From Xylophilus sp. Leaf220 (lineage in GTDB: Bacteria; Pseudomonadota; Gammaproteobacteria; Burkholderiales; Burkholderiaceae_C), in assembly GCF_001421705.1 (NCBI RefSeq), contig NZ_LMKO01000001.1, positions 796,170 to 860,169 of the forward strand: a stretch of DNA of 64,000 bases, read 5' to 3'. The notes beneath the pieces were generated by a model that had not been told where the DNA came from, ran no database searches, and worked only from the letters and a program-made list of their open reading frames with translations. A program made the position numbers and the translations under genes. This document shows, piece by piece, positions 40,081-49,408 of this stretch (positions are counted from its first letter, which is position 1; every line of letters starts with the position of its first letter).

Positions 40081-40635
40081 CTACCAGCCGCCGCTGCCCG
40101 GCGCGCCCTTGAAAGGTCCGGCCAAGTCGGGGGTGATCCAGCCGCCGTAGAAGCCGCCCGCCTGGGGACGGGCCCTCGATCCGCCCACGCGACAGTCGAG
40201 GTCGTGGGCATAGAAGGCCACACAGCCGGCGAGCGGTTCGGCACCCGCCAGGGGATGCGGATAGCTCCAGGCGACCCGGTCCAACCGGCGTGCGCCCTCC
40301 ACCATGTTCCAGTAGTGCGCGGGCCCTTTCCATTCGCAGAACGATCCGTCGCCGGCCGGTTCCAACAGCCCGGGCCGGACGTCGGCCATCGGCAGGTAGA
40401 AGGTGGGCGGGTGGCTCGTTTCGCGCACCGCCCAGGCAGCGCGGGTGCGCGCCACCTCGGTGCCACCCCAGCGCACGACGATCTCCCGCTCTTCGCGCAC
40501 CAGCTCCGGCGGCCGGGGAAAATCCCACACCGAGACCTGACCCGGGGCAGGCACGTCGGCGAACGGGGGCCGCTCCCTGCCCCGCCAAAGCCACTGCGCG
40601 CGGGCGCTCTCGAGCCCATCGGAATCGTCGTTCAT
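40081..40635 (-). CDS. DUF427 domain-containing protein
   Basis: 184 residues. Matches DUF427 by the sequence VSVWDFPRPPE, TFYLPMADV, SFCEWKGPAHYW and SYPHPLAG. The fold is a small beta-rich domain; function unknown. No signal peptide. It converges with the isomerase gene and is followed on its other side by a gap of 95 bases before pabB. Confidence 0.88.
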   Translation of the reverse strand: MNDDSDGLESARAQWLWRGRERPPFADVPAPGQVSVWDFPRPPELVREEREIVVRWGGTEVARTRAAWAVRETSHPPTFYLPMADVRPGLLEPAGDGSFCEWKGPAHYWNMVEGARRLDRVAWSYPHPLAGAEPLAGCVAFYAHDLDCRVGGSRARPQAGGFYGGWITPDLAGPFKGAPGSGGW

Positions 40636-40730
40636 GGTGCCGGGAGCATACCTACCGGGCCGATGTCACCGACCTGCCGGGACTTGCGACGGCCCGTGCA
40701 CTGCACCTGTCCGCCGCAACCGCGACCCCT

Positions 40731-42506
40731 TCACGCCGGCAGCGACGCCTCCACCCACCCCCGCAGGCTGTTGAGAAAAGCCCAGGCCCGCACCTGCGGC
40801 ACCGCGTCGCGCCGCAGCACCGCCTCCTGGACCTGGCCGTCCCGCAGGGCGAGCGCACGCCCCACGCCCGGCAACAGCCCGCAACCCAGGGCCGGCGTGA
40901 CCCAGCGGCCGTCCGGCAGCAGCGCGGCGATGTTGCCGCGGGTGCATTCGGTGATCTCGCCCTCGGCGTTCCACAGCAGCGTGTCGAACACGCCCGCCTC
41001 CGTCGGTGCGAAGGCGTCGTAGTGCGCGCGCCGGGTCGTCTTGTGGCGCACGAACTCGCCGTGCGCCTCTTCCAGCGGCCGGTCGGCCAGCCGCAGCTGC
41101 ACCGGCCCGGCGGTGGGCTCCATCGCCCAGGCCTCGGCGCGCGGGGTGCCGGCGCTGTCGAGCAGCAGCCGCGCCCGCCACAGGCCTTGCGGATGCGCCG
41201 CGGCCAGCGCGTCCAGGCAGGCGCCGATGCGGCCGGCATCCCATGCGTGCCCGAAATGCGCGGCGCTACTTTCCAGCCGCGCCAGGTGCTCGTCCCGGTG
41301 CCGCAGCAGGCCGCCGTCGAGCGCCAGCGTCTCGAGCAGATCGAACGGTGCGCTGGCCCGGACCAGGAAGGCGCCCTTGTGGCGCCACTCGTCCCACTCG
41401 GCCTGCGCCTGCGAGCCGAAGGTGATGCCGCTGCCCACGCCGCTGGCTGCCGAGCGCCCGCGCAGCGTGACCGTGCGGATCGGCACGTTGAAGGTGGCCG
41501 CGATGCCGCCGCCGTCGGCATCGGGCCGCACCACGCCCACCGCGCCGCAGTACACGCCGCGCGGTGCCGGCTCCAGCGCGCGGATCGCCCGCATCGCCCG
41601 CACCTTGGGCGCCCCGGTGATCGATCCGCAGGGGAACAGCGCGCCGAAGACCTCGGCCAGCGTGGTGCCGGCGCGGGTGCGGGCCTCGACGTCGGAGGTC
41701 ATCTGCCAGACCGCCGGCAGCGGTTCGGTGTGGAACAGCGACGGCACCCGCACGCTGTGCGGCTCGGCGATGCGGGACATGTCGTTGCGCAGCAGGTCCA
41801 CCACCATCACGTTCTCGGCCCGCTCCTTCGGCGAGGCCCGCAGCGCGGCGGCCCGGGCCGCGTCCGCTTCCGGCGTGGCGCCGCGCGGCGCGGTGCCCTT
41901 CATCGGCCGCGCCAGCAGGCGGTCACCGCGCCAGTCGAAGAACAGCTCCGGAGAGACCGACAGGATCTGCTCCTCGCCGGAGTCGATGCAGGCGGCATAG
42001 CCGCCCGGCTGGGCCCGCTGCAGCGCGGCGAAGAGCGCATGCGCCGCGGCCGGGCCGCCCTCCCCGGCCAGCCGGCCGGCCCGCTGCGCGGTGTAGTTGA
42101 CCTGGTAGAACTCGCCAGCGGCGATGGACGCGTGGAGCTGCGCCAGTGCGGTGTCGAAGACCCGGCGGTCGGGCGGGGCGTGCCAGTCGACCGTGGGCGC
42201 GCCGGCGGCGAGGGTGGCCGCATCGTCCGGCCACGGCAGCGGGCCGTCGAACACGCCGAACCAGGCCAGCGGCCCGTCGGCCGGGTGGGTGACGAGGGCG
42301 GCGTCGAACGCGCCCGCAGCCTCGTAGCGCACGGCGCCCAGGCACCAGGCGCCCGCACGGGCCGCGGCCTCCGCCGCGTCGAGCACGGCGCGCACTTCGT
42401 CGAACGAGCGGGCCACCAGCGTCCGGCGGGGCGGGCCGAAGGCGTGGCGCAGCCGCGGCGCGGTGCGGCTGCGAGGGTCGGAGAAGTCGATCCGGGAATT
42501 GAGCAT
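40731..42506 (-). CDS. pabB: Fused aminodeoxychorismate synthase component I / aminodeoxychorismate lyase (PabB-PabC)
   Basis: 591 residues. Residues 1-360 are the chorismate-binding PabB domain: ARPMKGTAPRG, KERAENVMVVDLLRND, FPCGSITGAPKVRAM and GVYCGAVGV. Residues 375-591 are a class IV aminotransferase/lyase domain (PabC-like: DGGLLRHRDEHLARL, NAEGEITECTRGNIAAL, LPGVGRALAL). Together they make p-aminobenzoate for folate. Start MLNSRIDFSD is preferred; the frame continues 12 codons upstream into repeat copy 4 and is not protein-like there. The PabA glutaminase partner is not in the window. Confidence 0.93.
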   Translation of the reverse strand: MLNSRIDFSDPRSRTAPRLRHAFGPPRRTLVARSFDEVRAVLDAAEAAARAGAWCLGAVRYEAAGAFDAALVTHPADGPLAWFGVFDGPLPWPDDAATLAAGAPTVDWHAPPDRRVFDTALAQLHASIAAGEFYQVNYTAQRAGRLAGEGGPAAAHALFAALQRAQPGGYAACIDSGEEQILSVSPELFFDWRGDRLLARPMKGTAPRGATPEADAARAAALRASPKERAENVMVVDLLRNDMSRIAEPHSVRVPSLFHTEPLPAVWQMTSDVEARTRAGTTLAEVFGALFPCGSITGAPKVRAMRAIRALEPAPRGVYCGAVGVVRPDADGGGIAATFNVPIRTVTLRGRSAASGVGSGITFGSQAQAEWDEWRHKGAFLVRASAPFDLLETLALDGGLLRHRDEHLARLESSAAHFGHAWDAGRIGACLDALAAAHPQGLWRARLLLDSAGTPRAEAWAMEPTAGPVQLRLADRPLEEAHGEFVRHKTTRRAHYDAFAPTEAGVFDTLLWNAEGEITECTRGNIAALLPDGRWVTPALGCGLLPGVGRALALRDGQVQEAVLRRDAVPQVRAWAFLNSLRGWVEASLPA

Positions 42507-42508
42507 CG

Positions 42509-42564
42509 AATAGTGCCGCAGCCGGCATGCAGCGCCGACCACCAGCTATGAATAATGTAGCAAA
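42509..42564 (+). repeat. Dispersed repeat family A, copy 4
   Basis: AATAGTGCCGCAGCCGG...AGCGCCGACCACCAGCTATG then AATAATGTAGCAAA. It abuts the pabB start, in the 228-base gap divergent to panC. Besides the repeat, only a TACATT -10-like box near 42634 is noted. Confidence 0.8.
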
Positions 42565-42596
42565 CGCATGCAGCGCGTCGAGGCGGCGGAGGATAG

Positions 42597-43565
<969 letters not shown>

Positions 43566-43626
43566 ACCGAAGGCGCAGCGCGACCGCATCGGGCCGCGGG
43601 ACAACAGGCAGCGGCACACGATGCGC

Positions 43627-43678
43627 TTGCTACGTTTTTGATAGCTAGTGGCCGGCATCTGATGCCGGCTGCAGGCCT
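43627..43678 (-). repeat. Dispersed repeat family A, copy 5
   Basis: Minus-strand copy: GCAGCCGGCATCAGATGCCGGCCACTAGCTATC then AAAAACGTAGCAA. In the gap between the convergent panC and gpsA genes; a CCGGCAT/ATGCCGG inverted repeat is perfect. Confidence 0.85.
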
Positions 43679-43735
43679 GTTCGTACTTGACCGGGGTATC
43701 GGCGGCACTTCAGCCGCCCGCCTCGGCCGCCAGCC

Positions 43736-44740
43736 TCAGCCGCCCACCTCGACCGCCGGACCCCGCCCCATCAGCGCGGCCACGACCGCGTCGGCCTGCG
43801 CCTGTCCGTCGAGCAGGGCCACTACGCCCTCGGCGATCGGCATCTCCACCCCCACCACACGGGCCCGCTGCACCACGGTGCGGGCACAGTAGACACCCTC
43901 GGCCACATGGCCCAGCGAATCGACCGCCTGCTGCAGGGTGCGGCCTTCGGCCAGCAGCAGGCCGACGCGGCGGTTGCGGCTCAGGTTGCCGGTGGCCGTC
44001 AGCACCAGGTCGCCCATGCCCGACAGGCCCATGAAGGTGTCGGCCCGCGCGCCCAGCGCCAGGCCCAGGCGGGTCATCTCGGCCAGGCCGCGGGTGACCA
44101 GGGCGGCGCGGGCATTCAGGCCCAGCTGCAGGCCGTCGCACAGGCCGGTGGCGATCGCCAGCACGTTCTTCACCGCGCCGCCGACCTCCACGCCCAGCAC
44201 GTCGTCGTTGGCGTAGATGCGCAGCGCCGGGCCGTGGAAGGCCTCGACCAGCGCGGCGCGCACGCCGGCATCGGCACTGGCCGCGACCAGGGCGGTCGGC
44301 TGGCCCCGGGCCACCTCCAGCGCGAAGCTGGGCCCGCTGAGGGCGCCGGCGCGCAGGCGTGGCGCCACCTGGGCGCAGATTTCGTGGGGGAGCAGTCCGG
44401 GGGCGCCGCCACGGCCGGGCTCGAAGCCCTTGCAGAGCCAAGCCACCGGGCCTGGGTGGTCGGCCAGCGTTTCGAGCATGCCGCGCAGCGCGGCGATGGG
44501 GGTGGCGAGCACGACCAGGTCGGCCTGCGCGACGAGCGGAGCGGCAGGGCCCGCGCACACGGCCAGCGCCGCCGGCAGGGCCACGTCGGGCAGGTAGCGG
44601 CGGTTCTGGCCGTCGGCGACCAGGGCCGCGGCGGCAGCCGGATCGCGCGCCCACAAGGTCACCGCATTCCCGGCGGAGCCGGCCGCAGCAGAGGCGACCG
44701 CCGTGCCCCAGGCGCCTGCGCCCAACACTACGATTTTCAT
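43736..44740 (-). CDS. gpsA: NAD(P)H-dependent glycerol-3-phosphate dehydrogenase (GpsA)
   Basis: 334 residues. Supplies glycerol-3-phosphate for phospholipids. The Rossmann motif [10 protein letters not shown] is at 7-16; [13 protein letters not shown] and the active-site [12 protein letters not shown] follow, then [14 protein letters not shown]. It is the last gene of the rhodanese-grxC-secB-gpsA run, a conserved proteobacterial arrangement. The first codons (ATGAAAATCGTAG) coincide with the end of a repeat family A copy. Confidence 0.96.
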   Translation of the reverse strand: MKIVVLGAGAWGTAVASAAAGSAGNAVTLWARDPAAAAALVADGQNRRYLPDVALPAALAVCAGPAAPLVAQADLVVLATPIAALRGMLETLADHPGPVAWLCKGFEPGRGGAPGLLPHEICAQVAPRLRAGALSGPSFALEVARGQPTALVAASADAGVRAALVEAFHGPALRIYANDDVLGVEVGGAVKNVLAIATGLCDGLQLGLNARAALVTRGLAEMTRLGLALGARADTFMGLSGMGDLVLTATGNLSRNRRVGLLLAEGRTLQQAVDSLGHVAEGVYCARTVVQRARVVGVEMPIAEGVVALLDGQAQADAVVAALMGRGPAVEVGG

Positions 44741-44770
44741 AGCATGGAGTCCGCGCCGGATGCCGGCCCG
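44729..44770 (-). repeat. Dispersed repeat family A, degenerate copy overlapping the gpsA start
   Basis: On the minus strand GCCGGCATCCGGCGCGGACTCC then ATGCTATGAAAATCGTAG. About 26 of 33 bases match the right half of copy 1, including the CATGCTATxAAAAxCGTAG end that here encodes the first residues MKIV. Confidence 0.55.
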
Positions 44771-44798
44771 CGGCCGATCCGGTGCCGAAACCTCGGGC

Positions 44799-45275
44799 CT
44801 ACTGCGGCAGGCCGCCCTGTTCGCCGGCGGTGGCGGCGAGTTGCTGCTGCTCGTACATCGACTGGAAGTTGATCTCGGCCAGGTGCACCGGCGGGAAGCC
44901 GCCGCGCTGGATGATGTCGGCCACGTTGCCGCGCAGGTACGGGTAGACGATCTGCGGGCAGGCGATGCCCAGGATCTGGCCGACCTGGTCGTCGGGCAGG
45001 TTGCGGATCTCGAAGATACCGGCCTGCTTGGCTTCGACCAGGAACACGGTCTTGTCCTTGATCTTGGTCTGCACGGTGGCGGTGACGCTCACCTCGAAGA
45101 TGCCTTCGGCCACCGGCTGCGCGTCCACGCCCAGCTGGATGTCCACGCTGGGCTGCTCCTGCTCCAGCAGGATCGCGGGCGAATTGGGCTGCTCGAGCGA
45201 CACGTCCTTGAGGTAGATGCGCTGGATCTGGAACACGGGGTCTTGCTGCTGGACGGTTTCTGGGGCTTCGGCCAT
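44799..45275 (-). CDS. secB: Protein-export chaperone SecB
   Basis: 158 residues. Tetrameric chaperone that keeps preproteins unfolded and hands them to SecA. The blocks [46 protein letters not shown] (in part) and the C-terminal LAEINF are diagnostic. Located between grxC and gpsA. An extra acidic/glutamine-rich tail is normal. Confidence 0.97.
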   Translation of the reverse strand: MAEAPETVQQQDPVFQIQRIYLKDVSLEQPNSPAILLEQEQPSVDIQLGVDAQPVAEGIFEVSVTATVQTKIKDKTVFLVEAKQAGIFEIRNLPDDQVGQILGIACPQIVYPYLRGNVADIIQRGGFPPVHLAEINFQSMYEQQQLAATAGEQGGLPQ

Positions 45276-45400
45276 GGTGGTCAGTCTGTGCGAAAGGTCA
45301 AAACAAAGCCTGCCGGGGAAGGTCCCGCAGCAGGCGCTGGGCGGTGATTATCGCTGGCGGCCGGGGTGCGCCCGTTCGGGCGCCCGGCGCGGCCGGTGCG

Positions 45401-45667
45401 TCAGGCGGGGGTGCCGGCCAGCAACGGCGCCAGGGCGCCGCGGCCGTCGAGGCTGATCAGGTCGTCGCAGCCGCCCACGTGGGTGTCGCCCACGTAGATC
45501 TGCGGCACGGTGCGGCGGCCGGTGCGCTCCATCATGGCGCTGCGGGCGGCGGGGTCGGCGTCGATGCGGATCTCGGTGATCGCTTCGACGCCCTTGGACT
45601 TCAGGATCTGCTTGGCGCGGATGCAGTAGGGGCAGACGGCCGTGGTGTACATCGTGACAGGTTGCAT
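45401..45667 (-). CDS. grxC: Glutaredoxin 3 (GrxC)
   Basis: 88 residues. Dithiol active site C-P-Y-C near residue 14, the cis-Pro block RRTVPQIYVGDTHVGGCDDL for glutathione binding. Reduces protein disulfides with glutathione in the cytoplasm. Lies between the rhodanese gene (47-base gap) and secB. Confidence 0.96.
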   Translation of the reverse strand: MQPVTMYTTAVCPYCIRAKQILKSKGVEAITEIRIDADPAARSAMMERTGRRTVPQIYVGDTHVGGCDDLISLDGRGALAPLLAGTPA

Positions 45668-45714
45668 GGGGCTCGCGAAAAGGTTGGAGAAGCAGCCTGG
45701 CGCCGGGGCGCGGA

Positions 45715-46122
45715 TCAGGCCTTGTCGACCGGCAGGTTAGCTTCTTTCCACGCCTTGAGCCCGCCCGCCATCACTTGGGCCTGCTCGTAGCCGAGTTTTT
45801 TGGCGGTGGCCAGCGCCCGGTTGGCGCGGCCGCCGGTGGGGCATACCAGGATCACCGGCACCGCCTTGTTCTTGACGACGGCCGGCAGGCGCGTCTCCAG
45901 GTCGGCCAGCGGGATGTTCCTGGCGCCGCCCGCGTGCTGCAGGGCGAACTCTTCGGTCTCGCTCACGTCGATCAGCACCGCCTTCTCGCGGTTGATCAGC
46001 TGCACCGCACGGGCGGGCGTCAGGTTGCCGGCACCGGCGCCCTTGACCAGCGGCCACAGCAGCAGGCCGCCCGAGGCGATGGCGATGAGAAAGAGCGACC
46101 AGTTGTCGATGATGAATTTCAC
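45715..46122 (-). CDS. Membrane-anchored rhodanese-like protein
   Basis: 135 residues from a GTG (VKFIIDNW). One N-terminal membrane helix (about 8-25) and a single rhodanese domain with an active-site loop C-P-T-G-G-R. DVSETEEFALQHAGGARNIPL (in part) is typical. Membrane-tethered single-domain rhodaneses often precede grxC-secB; the substrate is unknown. Divergent from gpmA. Confidence 0.9.
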   Translation of the reverse strand: MKFIIDNWSLFLIAIASGGLLLWPLVKGAGAGNLTPARAVQLINREKAVLIDVSETEEFALQHAGGARNIPLADLETRLPAVVKNKAVPVILVCPTGGRANRALATAKKLGYEQAQVMAGGLKAWKEANLPVDKA

Positions 46123-46157
46123 AGGGTTCCTTGGGATGCCGGAAGGTCGGCGAGGCA

Positions 46158-46185
46158 CAGCCCGCGATTTTAGAATGGCGGGCTG
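46158..46185. promoter_or_regulatory. Inverted repeat around a -10-like box, rhodanese/gpmA divergent region
   Basis: A perfect 8-bp inverted repeat, CAGCCCGC / GCGGGCTG, flanks a 12-base AT-rich centre containing TAGAAT (46171-46176), about 65 bases before gpmA. It could be an operator over the promoter; no good -35 box is visible. Confidence 0.45.
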
Positions 46186-46239
46186 CATGCGCATCGCCAA
46201 TCCCCTGCCGGCGCTTCCCACCCCACCGAAAGGCACCCC

Positions 46240-46983
46240 TTGTACAAGCTCGTCCTGATCCGCCACGGCGAATCCACCTGGAACCTCGAGAACCGCTTCA
46301 CCGGCTGGACCGACGTCGACCTGACGCCCACCGGCGTCGAGCAGGCCAAGCAGGCCGGCCGCCTGCTGAAGGCCGAGGGCTACGACTTCGACGTGGCCTA
46401 CACCAGCGTGCTCAAGCGCGCCACCCGCACCCTGTGGCACACCCTCGACGAGATGGACCGCACCTGGCTGCCGGTGGTGCACAGTTGGCGCTTGAACGAG
46501 CGCCACTACGGCGACCTGCAGGGCCTGAACAAGGCCGACATGGCCAAGCAGTACGGCGACGCCCAGGTGCTGGTGTGGCGCCGCAGCTACGACACCCCGC
46601 CGCCGCCGCTCGCCCCCAACGACCCCCGCGGCGAGAGCGGCGACCGCCGCTACGACAAGCTCCAGCCCGGCCAGCTGCCCCTGACCGAATGCCTGAAGGA
46701 CACGGTCGAGCGGGTCCTGCCCTTCTGGAACGAGGCGATGGCCCCGGCGATCCGCGCCGGCAAGCGGATCGTGGTGGCGGCGCACGGCAATTCGATCCGC
46801 GCGCTGGTCAAGTACCTCGACGACGTGTCCGAGAGCGACATCGTCGGGCTCAACATTCCCAATGGCATTCCGCTGGTGTACGAACTGGATGCAGGCTTGA
46901 AGCCACTGCGCCATTACTATCTGGGCGATGCGGAAGCGGCCGCCCGCGCAGCCGCCGCGGTGGCCGCCCAGGGCAAGGGCTGA
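46240..46983 (+). CDS. gpmA: 2,3-bisphosphoglycerate-dependent phosphoglycerate mutase (GpmA)
   Basis: 247 residues from a TTG start (TTG TAC AAG) with an AAAGG site eight bases before; the family N terminus ([13 protein letters not shown]) begins right there and no ATG fits. RHGE with the phospho-acceptor His9, [28 protein letters not shown] and [16 protein letters not shown] are present. Interconverts 2- and 3-phosphoglycerate. A GGGGAC/GTCCCC inverted repeat without a T-run follows. Confidence 0.96.
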   Translation: MYKLVLIRHGESTWNLENRFTGWTDVDLTPTGVEQAKQAGRLLKAEGYDFDVAYTSVLKRATRTLWHTLDEMDRTWLPVVHSWRLNERHYGDLQGLNKADMAKQYGDAQVLVWRRSYDTPPPPLAPNDPRGESGDRRYDKLQPGQLPLTECLKDTVERVLPFWNEAMAPAIRAGKRIVVAAHGNSIRALVKYLDDVSESDIVGLNIPNGIPLVYELDAGLKPLRHYYLGDAEAAARAAAAVAAQGKG

Positions 46984-47098
46984 CCGGGGACGGCCGCGGC
47001 GCGCCCGCCTTGTCCCCGCGGCGTCCTCTGGCAAGCACGGAACCCTTTCGGCCCAAGTGCTTCCAACGTGTATATTGATTCGGCTTACTAAAGGTTGT

Positions 47099-48538
47099 AT
47101 GGGCCAAAAACTGAGAATCGCTGGCTGGATTTCCGTGGGTGTGTTCGCCGGTGCGCTGACCACGGTGTCCCTGCAGACCGTGGCGCGCAGTGCCATGAGC
47201 CCCCTGCCGCTCGAGGAACTGCAGCAGCTGGCTGCGGTTTTCGGCATGGTCAAGACCGACTACGTCGAGCCGGTCGACGACAAGAAGCTGATCACCGACG
47301 CCATCTCCGGCATGGTGGCCAGCCTCGACCCGCACTCGCAGTACTTCGACAAGAAGACCTTCAAGGAATTCCGCGAAGGCACGTCGGGCCGCTTCGTCGG
47401 CGTCGGCATCGAGATCACCCAGGAAGACGGCCTGATCAAGGTCGTTTCGCCGATCGAAGGCTCTCCTGCCTTCCGTGCCGGCATCAAGACCAACGACCTG
47501 ATCACCAAGATCGACGAGACCGCCGTCAAGGGCCTGGCCCTCAACGACGCGGTCAAGCGCATGCGCGGCGAGCCCGGCACCAAGGTCACCCTGACGATGT
47601 TCCGCAAGGACGAGTCGCGCACCTTCCCGGTCACCATCACCCGCGAAGAGATCCGCACCCAGTCGGTCCGCGGCAAGGTGGTGGAGCCGGGCTACGCCTG
47701 GCTGCGCCTCTCCCAGTTCCAGGACCGCACGGTCGACGACTTCGTCGCCAAGATCGACGAGATCTACAAGCAGGAGCCCAACCTGAAGGGCCTGGTGCTG
47801 GACCTGCGCAACGACCCGGGCGGCCTGCTCGACTCGGCCGTGGCCGTATCCGCCGCCTTCCTGCCGGCCGACGTGACGGTGGTCACCACCAACGGCCAGC
47901 TGGCCGAAAGCAAGTCGACGTACAAGGCGTCGCCCGAGTTCTACGTGCGCCGCTCCGGCCCCGACCCGCTGCGCAGCCTGCCGGCCGCGATCAAGACGGT
48001 GCCGATCGTGGTGCTGGTCAACGAAGGCTCGGCCTCGGCCAGCGAGATCGTCGCCGGCGCGCTGCAGGACCACAAGCGCGCCACCATCATGGGCAGCCAG
48101 ACCTTCGGCAAGGGCTCGGTGCAGACGGTGCGCCCGCTCGGCCCCGACACCGGCCTGAAGATCACCACCGCCCGCTACTACACCCCGAGCGGCAAGTCGA
48201 TCCAGGCGACCGGCATCGTGCCCGACGTCATGGTCGACGAGACGCTGGAAGGCAACCTGTTCGCCGCCCTGCGCACCCGCGAGGCCGACCTGGAGAAGCA
48301 CCTCAACAGCGGCCAGGGCGAAGAGAAGAAGGACGAAGCCCGCGAGAAGGCCCGCGAGGAAGCCCGCAAGCGCCTCGAAGCCGAGACCGAGGCCCGAAAG
48401 ACCCCGCCGCGGCCGCCGGAGTTCGGTACCGACAAGGACTTCCAGCTCGCACAGGCGCTCAACCGCCTCAAGGGCCAGCCGGTCGTCGCCAGCAAGACCC
48501 TGACGGTCGAGCGCAAGGACGAGAAGAAAGAGAACTGA
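47099..48538 (+). CDS. Carboxyl-terminal processing peptidase, S41 family (CtpA-type)
   Basis: 479 residues. N-terminal signal/anchor (about 5-25), a PDZ domain (about 85-165: VGIEITQEDGLIKVVSPIEGSPA, in part) and the S41 core with the Ser loop NEGSASASEI and the Lys in TFGKGSVQ, giving the Ser-Lys dyad. A charged Glu/Lys/Arg coiled-coil-like stretch (about 405-440) lies near the C terminus. It trims periplasmic proteins from their C termini. A TATATT box is at 47071. A strong terminator follows. Confidence 0.94.
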   Translation: MGQKLRIAGWISVGVFAGALTTVSLQTVARSAMSPLPLEELQQLAAVFGMVKTDYVEPVDDKKLITDAISGMVASLDPHSQYFDKKTFKEFREGTSGRFVGVGIEITQEDGLIKVVSPIEGSPAFRAGIKTNDLITKIDETAVKGLALNDAVKRMRGEPGTKVTLTMFRKDESRTFPVTITREEIRTQSVRGKVVEPGYAWLRLSQFQDRTVDDFVAKIDEIYKQEPNLKGLVLDLRNDPGGLLDSAVAVSAAFLPADVTVVTTNGQLAESKSTYKASPEFYVRRSGPDPLRSLPAAIKTVPIVVLVNEGSASASEIVAGALQDHKRATIMGSQTFGKGSVQTVRPLGPDTGLKITTARYYTPSGKSIQATGIVPDVMVDETLEGNLFAALRTREADLEKHLNSGQGEEKKDEAREKAREEARKRLEAETEARKTPPRPPEFGTDKDFQLAQALNRLKGQPVVASKTLTVERKDEKKEN

Positions 48539-48565
48539 TCCCCGGCGCCGCACGCGCGGCGCCAC

Positions 48566-48601
48566 GCCCCGCCGGCGCTTCGTGCCGGGCGGGGCTTTTT
48601 T
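48566..48601 (+). terminator. Rho-independent terminator after the S41 peptidase gene
   Basis: Stem GCCCCGCCGGC / GCCGGGCGGGGC (one bulge), loop GCTTCGT, then six T. It ends three bases before the moeB ATG, so moeB needs its own promoter or read-through. Confidence 0.9.
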
Positions 48602-48604
48602 CGC

Positions 48605-49372
48605 ATGGACGACAGCACCCTCCTCCGCTATTCCCGCCACATCCTGCTCGACGAGATCGGCATCGAGGGCCAGCAGGCGATCGGCCGGGCCCGCGTGCTG
48701 GTCGTCGGTGCCGGCGGGCTCGGCTGCGCGGCGGTGCTCTACCTGGCGGCCGCGGGCGTCGGAGCGCTGGCGGTGGTGGACGACGACGTGGTCGACCTCA
48801 CCAACCTACAGCGGCAGATCGGCCATACGACGGACCGGATCGGCCAGCGCAAGGTCGATTCGCTCCGCCAGGCGGCGGCAGGCGTGAACCCGCTGGTCGC
48901 GTTCCGTGCCATCGATGCACGGGCCGACGCGGCGCTGCTCGATGCGGAAGTCGGCCAGGCCGACGTGGTGCTCGACTGCACCGACAACTTCTCGACCCGC
49001 CATGCGGTCAATGCGGCCTGTGTCGCGCACCGCAAGCCGCTGGTGTCGGGCTCCGCGTTGCGCTTCGACGGCCAGCTGGCCACCTACCACCCGGGCGCAG
49101 CCGACGGCGCGCCCTGCTACGCCTGCCTGTTTCCACCCGATTCCCGGGTCGGCGAGACGGATTGCGCCACGATGGGCGTCTTCGCGCCGCTGGTGGGCAT
49201 GGTCGGCACCGCCCAGGCGGCCGATGCGCTGTTGGTCCTGCTGGGCCGCGGCCGGCCGCTGCTGAAGCGCCTGCGCATGCTGGACGGGCTGCACATGGAA
49301 TGGACGGACATCCGAACCGCGTGCGATCCGCAATGCCCGGTGTGCGGGCCCCTGCGGCACGAAGCCGGCTGA
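48605..49372 (+). CDS. moeB: MoeB/ThiF/HesA family adenylyltransferase
   Basis: 255 residues, E1-like. LLRYSRHILLDEIG, GAGGLGC (35-41, ATP binding), DLTNLQRQI, DCTDNFSTRHAVN and zinc pairs CYAC and CPVC. It adenylates the C terminus of a ubiquitin-like sulfur carrier (MoaD or ThiS). MoeB is the likeliest, and molybdenum cofactor is used by the oxidoreductase encoded at 22-24 kb, but ThiF cannot be excluded. The start lies directly on the preceding terminator's T-run, and no ribosome-binding site is obvious. Confidence 0.88.
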   Translation: MDDSTLLRYSRHILLDEIGIEGQQAIGRARVLVVGAGGLGCAAVLYLAAAGVGALAVVDDDVVDLTNLQRQIGHTTDRIGQRKVDSLRQAAAGVNPLVAFRAIDARADAALLDAEVGQADVVLDCTDNFSTRHAVNAACVAHRKPLVSGSALRFDGQLATYHPGAADGAPCYACLFPPDSRVGETDCATMGVFAPLVGMVGTAQAADALLVLLGRGRPLLKRLRMLDGLHMEWTDIRTACDPQCPVCGPLRHEAG

Positions 49373-49386
49373 ACCCGCCGGCTTCG
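49360..49386. terminator. Hairpin terminator between convergent moeB and AsmA genes
   Basis: Perfect 10-bp stem CGAAGCCGGC / GCCGGCTTCG with the moeB stop codon in the 7-base loop. The T content after it is modest, so efficiency is uncertain. Confidence 0.55.
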
Positions 49387-49408
49387 GTCTTCGCAGTGCT
49401 CTTTGGGC

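Noticed and set aside
46984-47017. GGGGAC/GTCCCC hairpin after gpmA as a terminator
   Set aside because: The loop is long and no T-run follows, so intrinsic termination is not supported.
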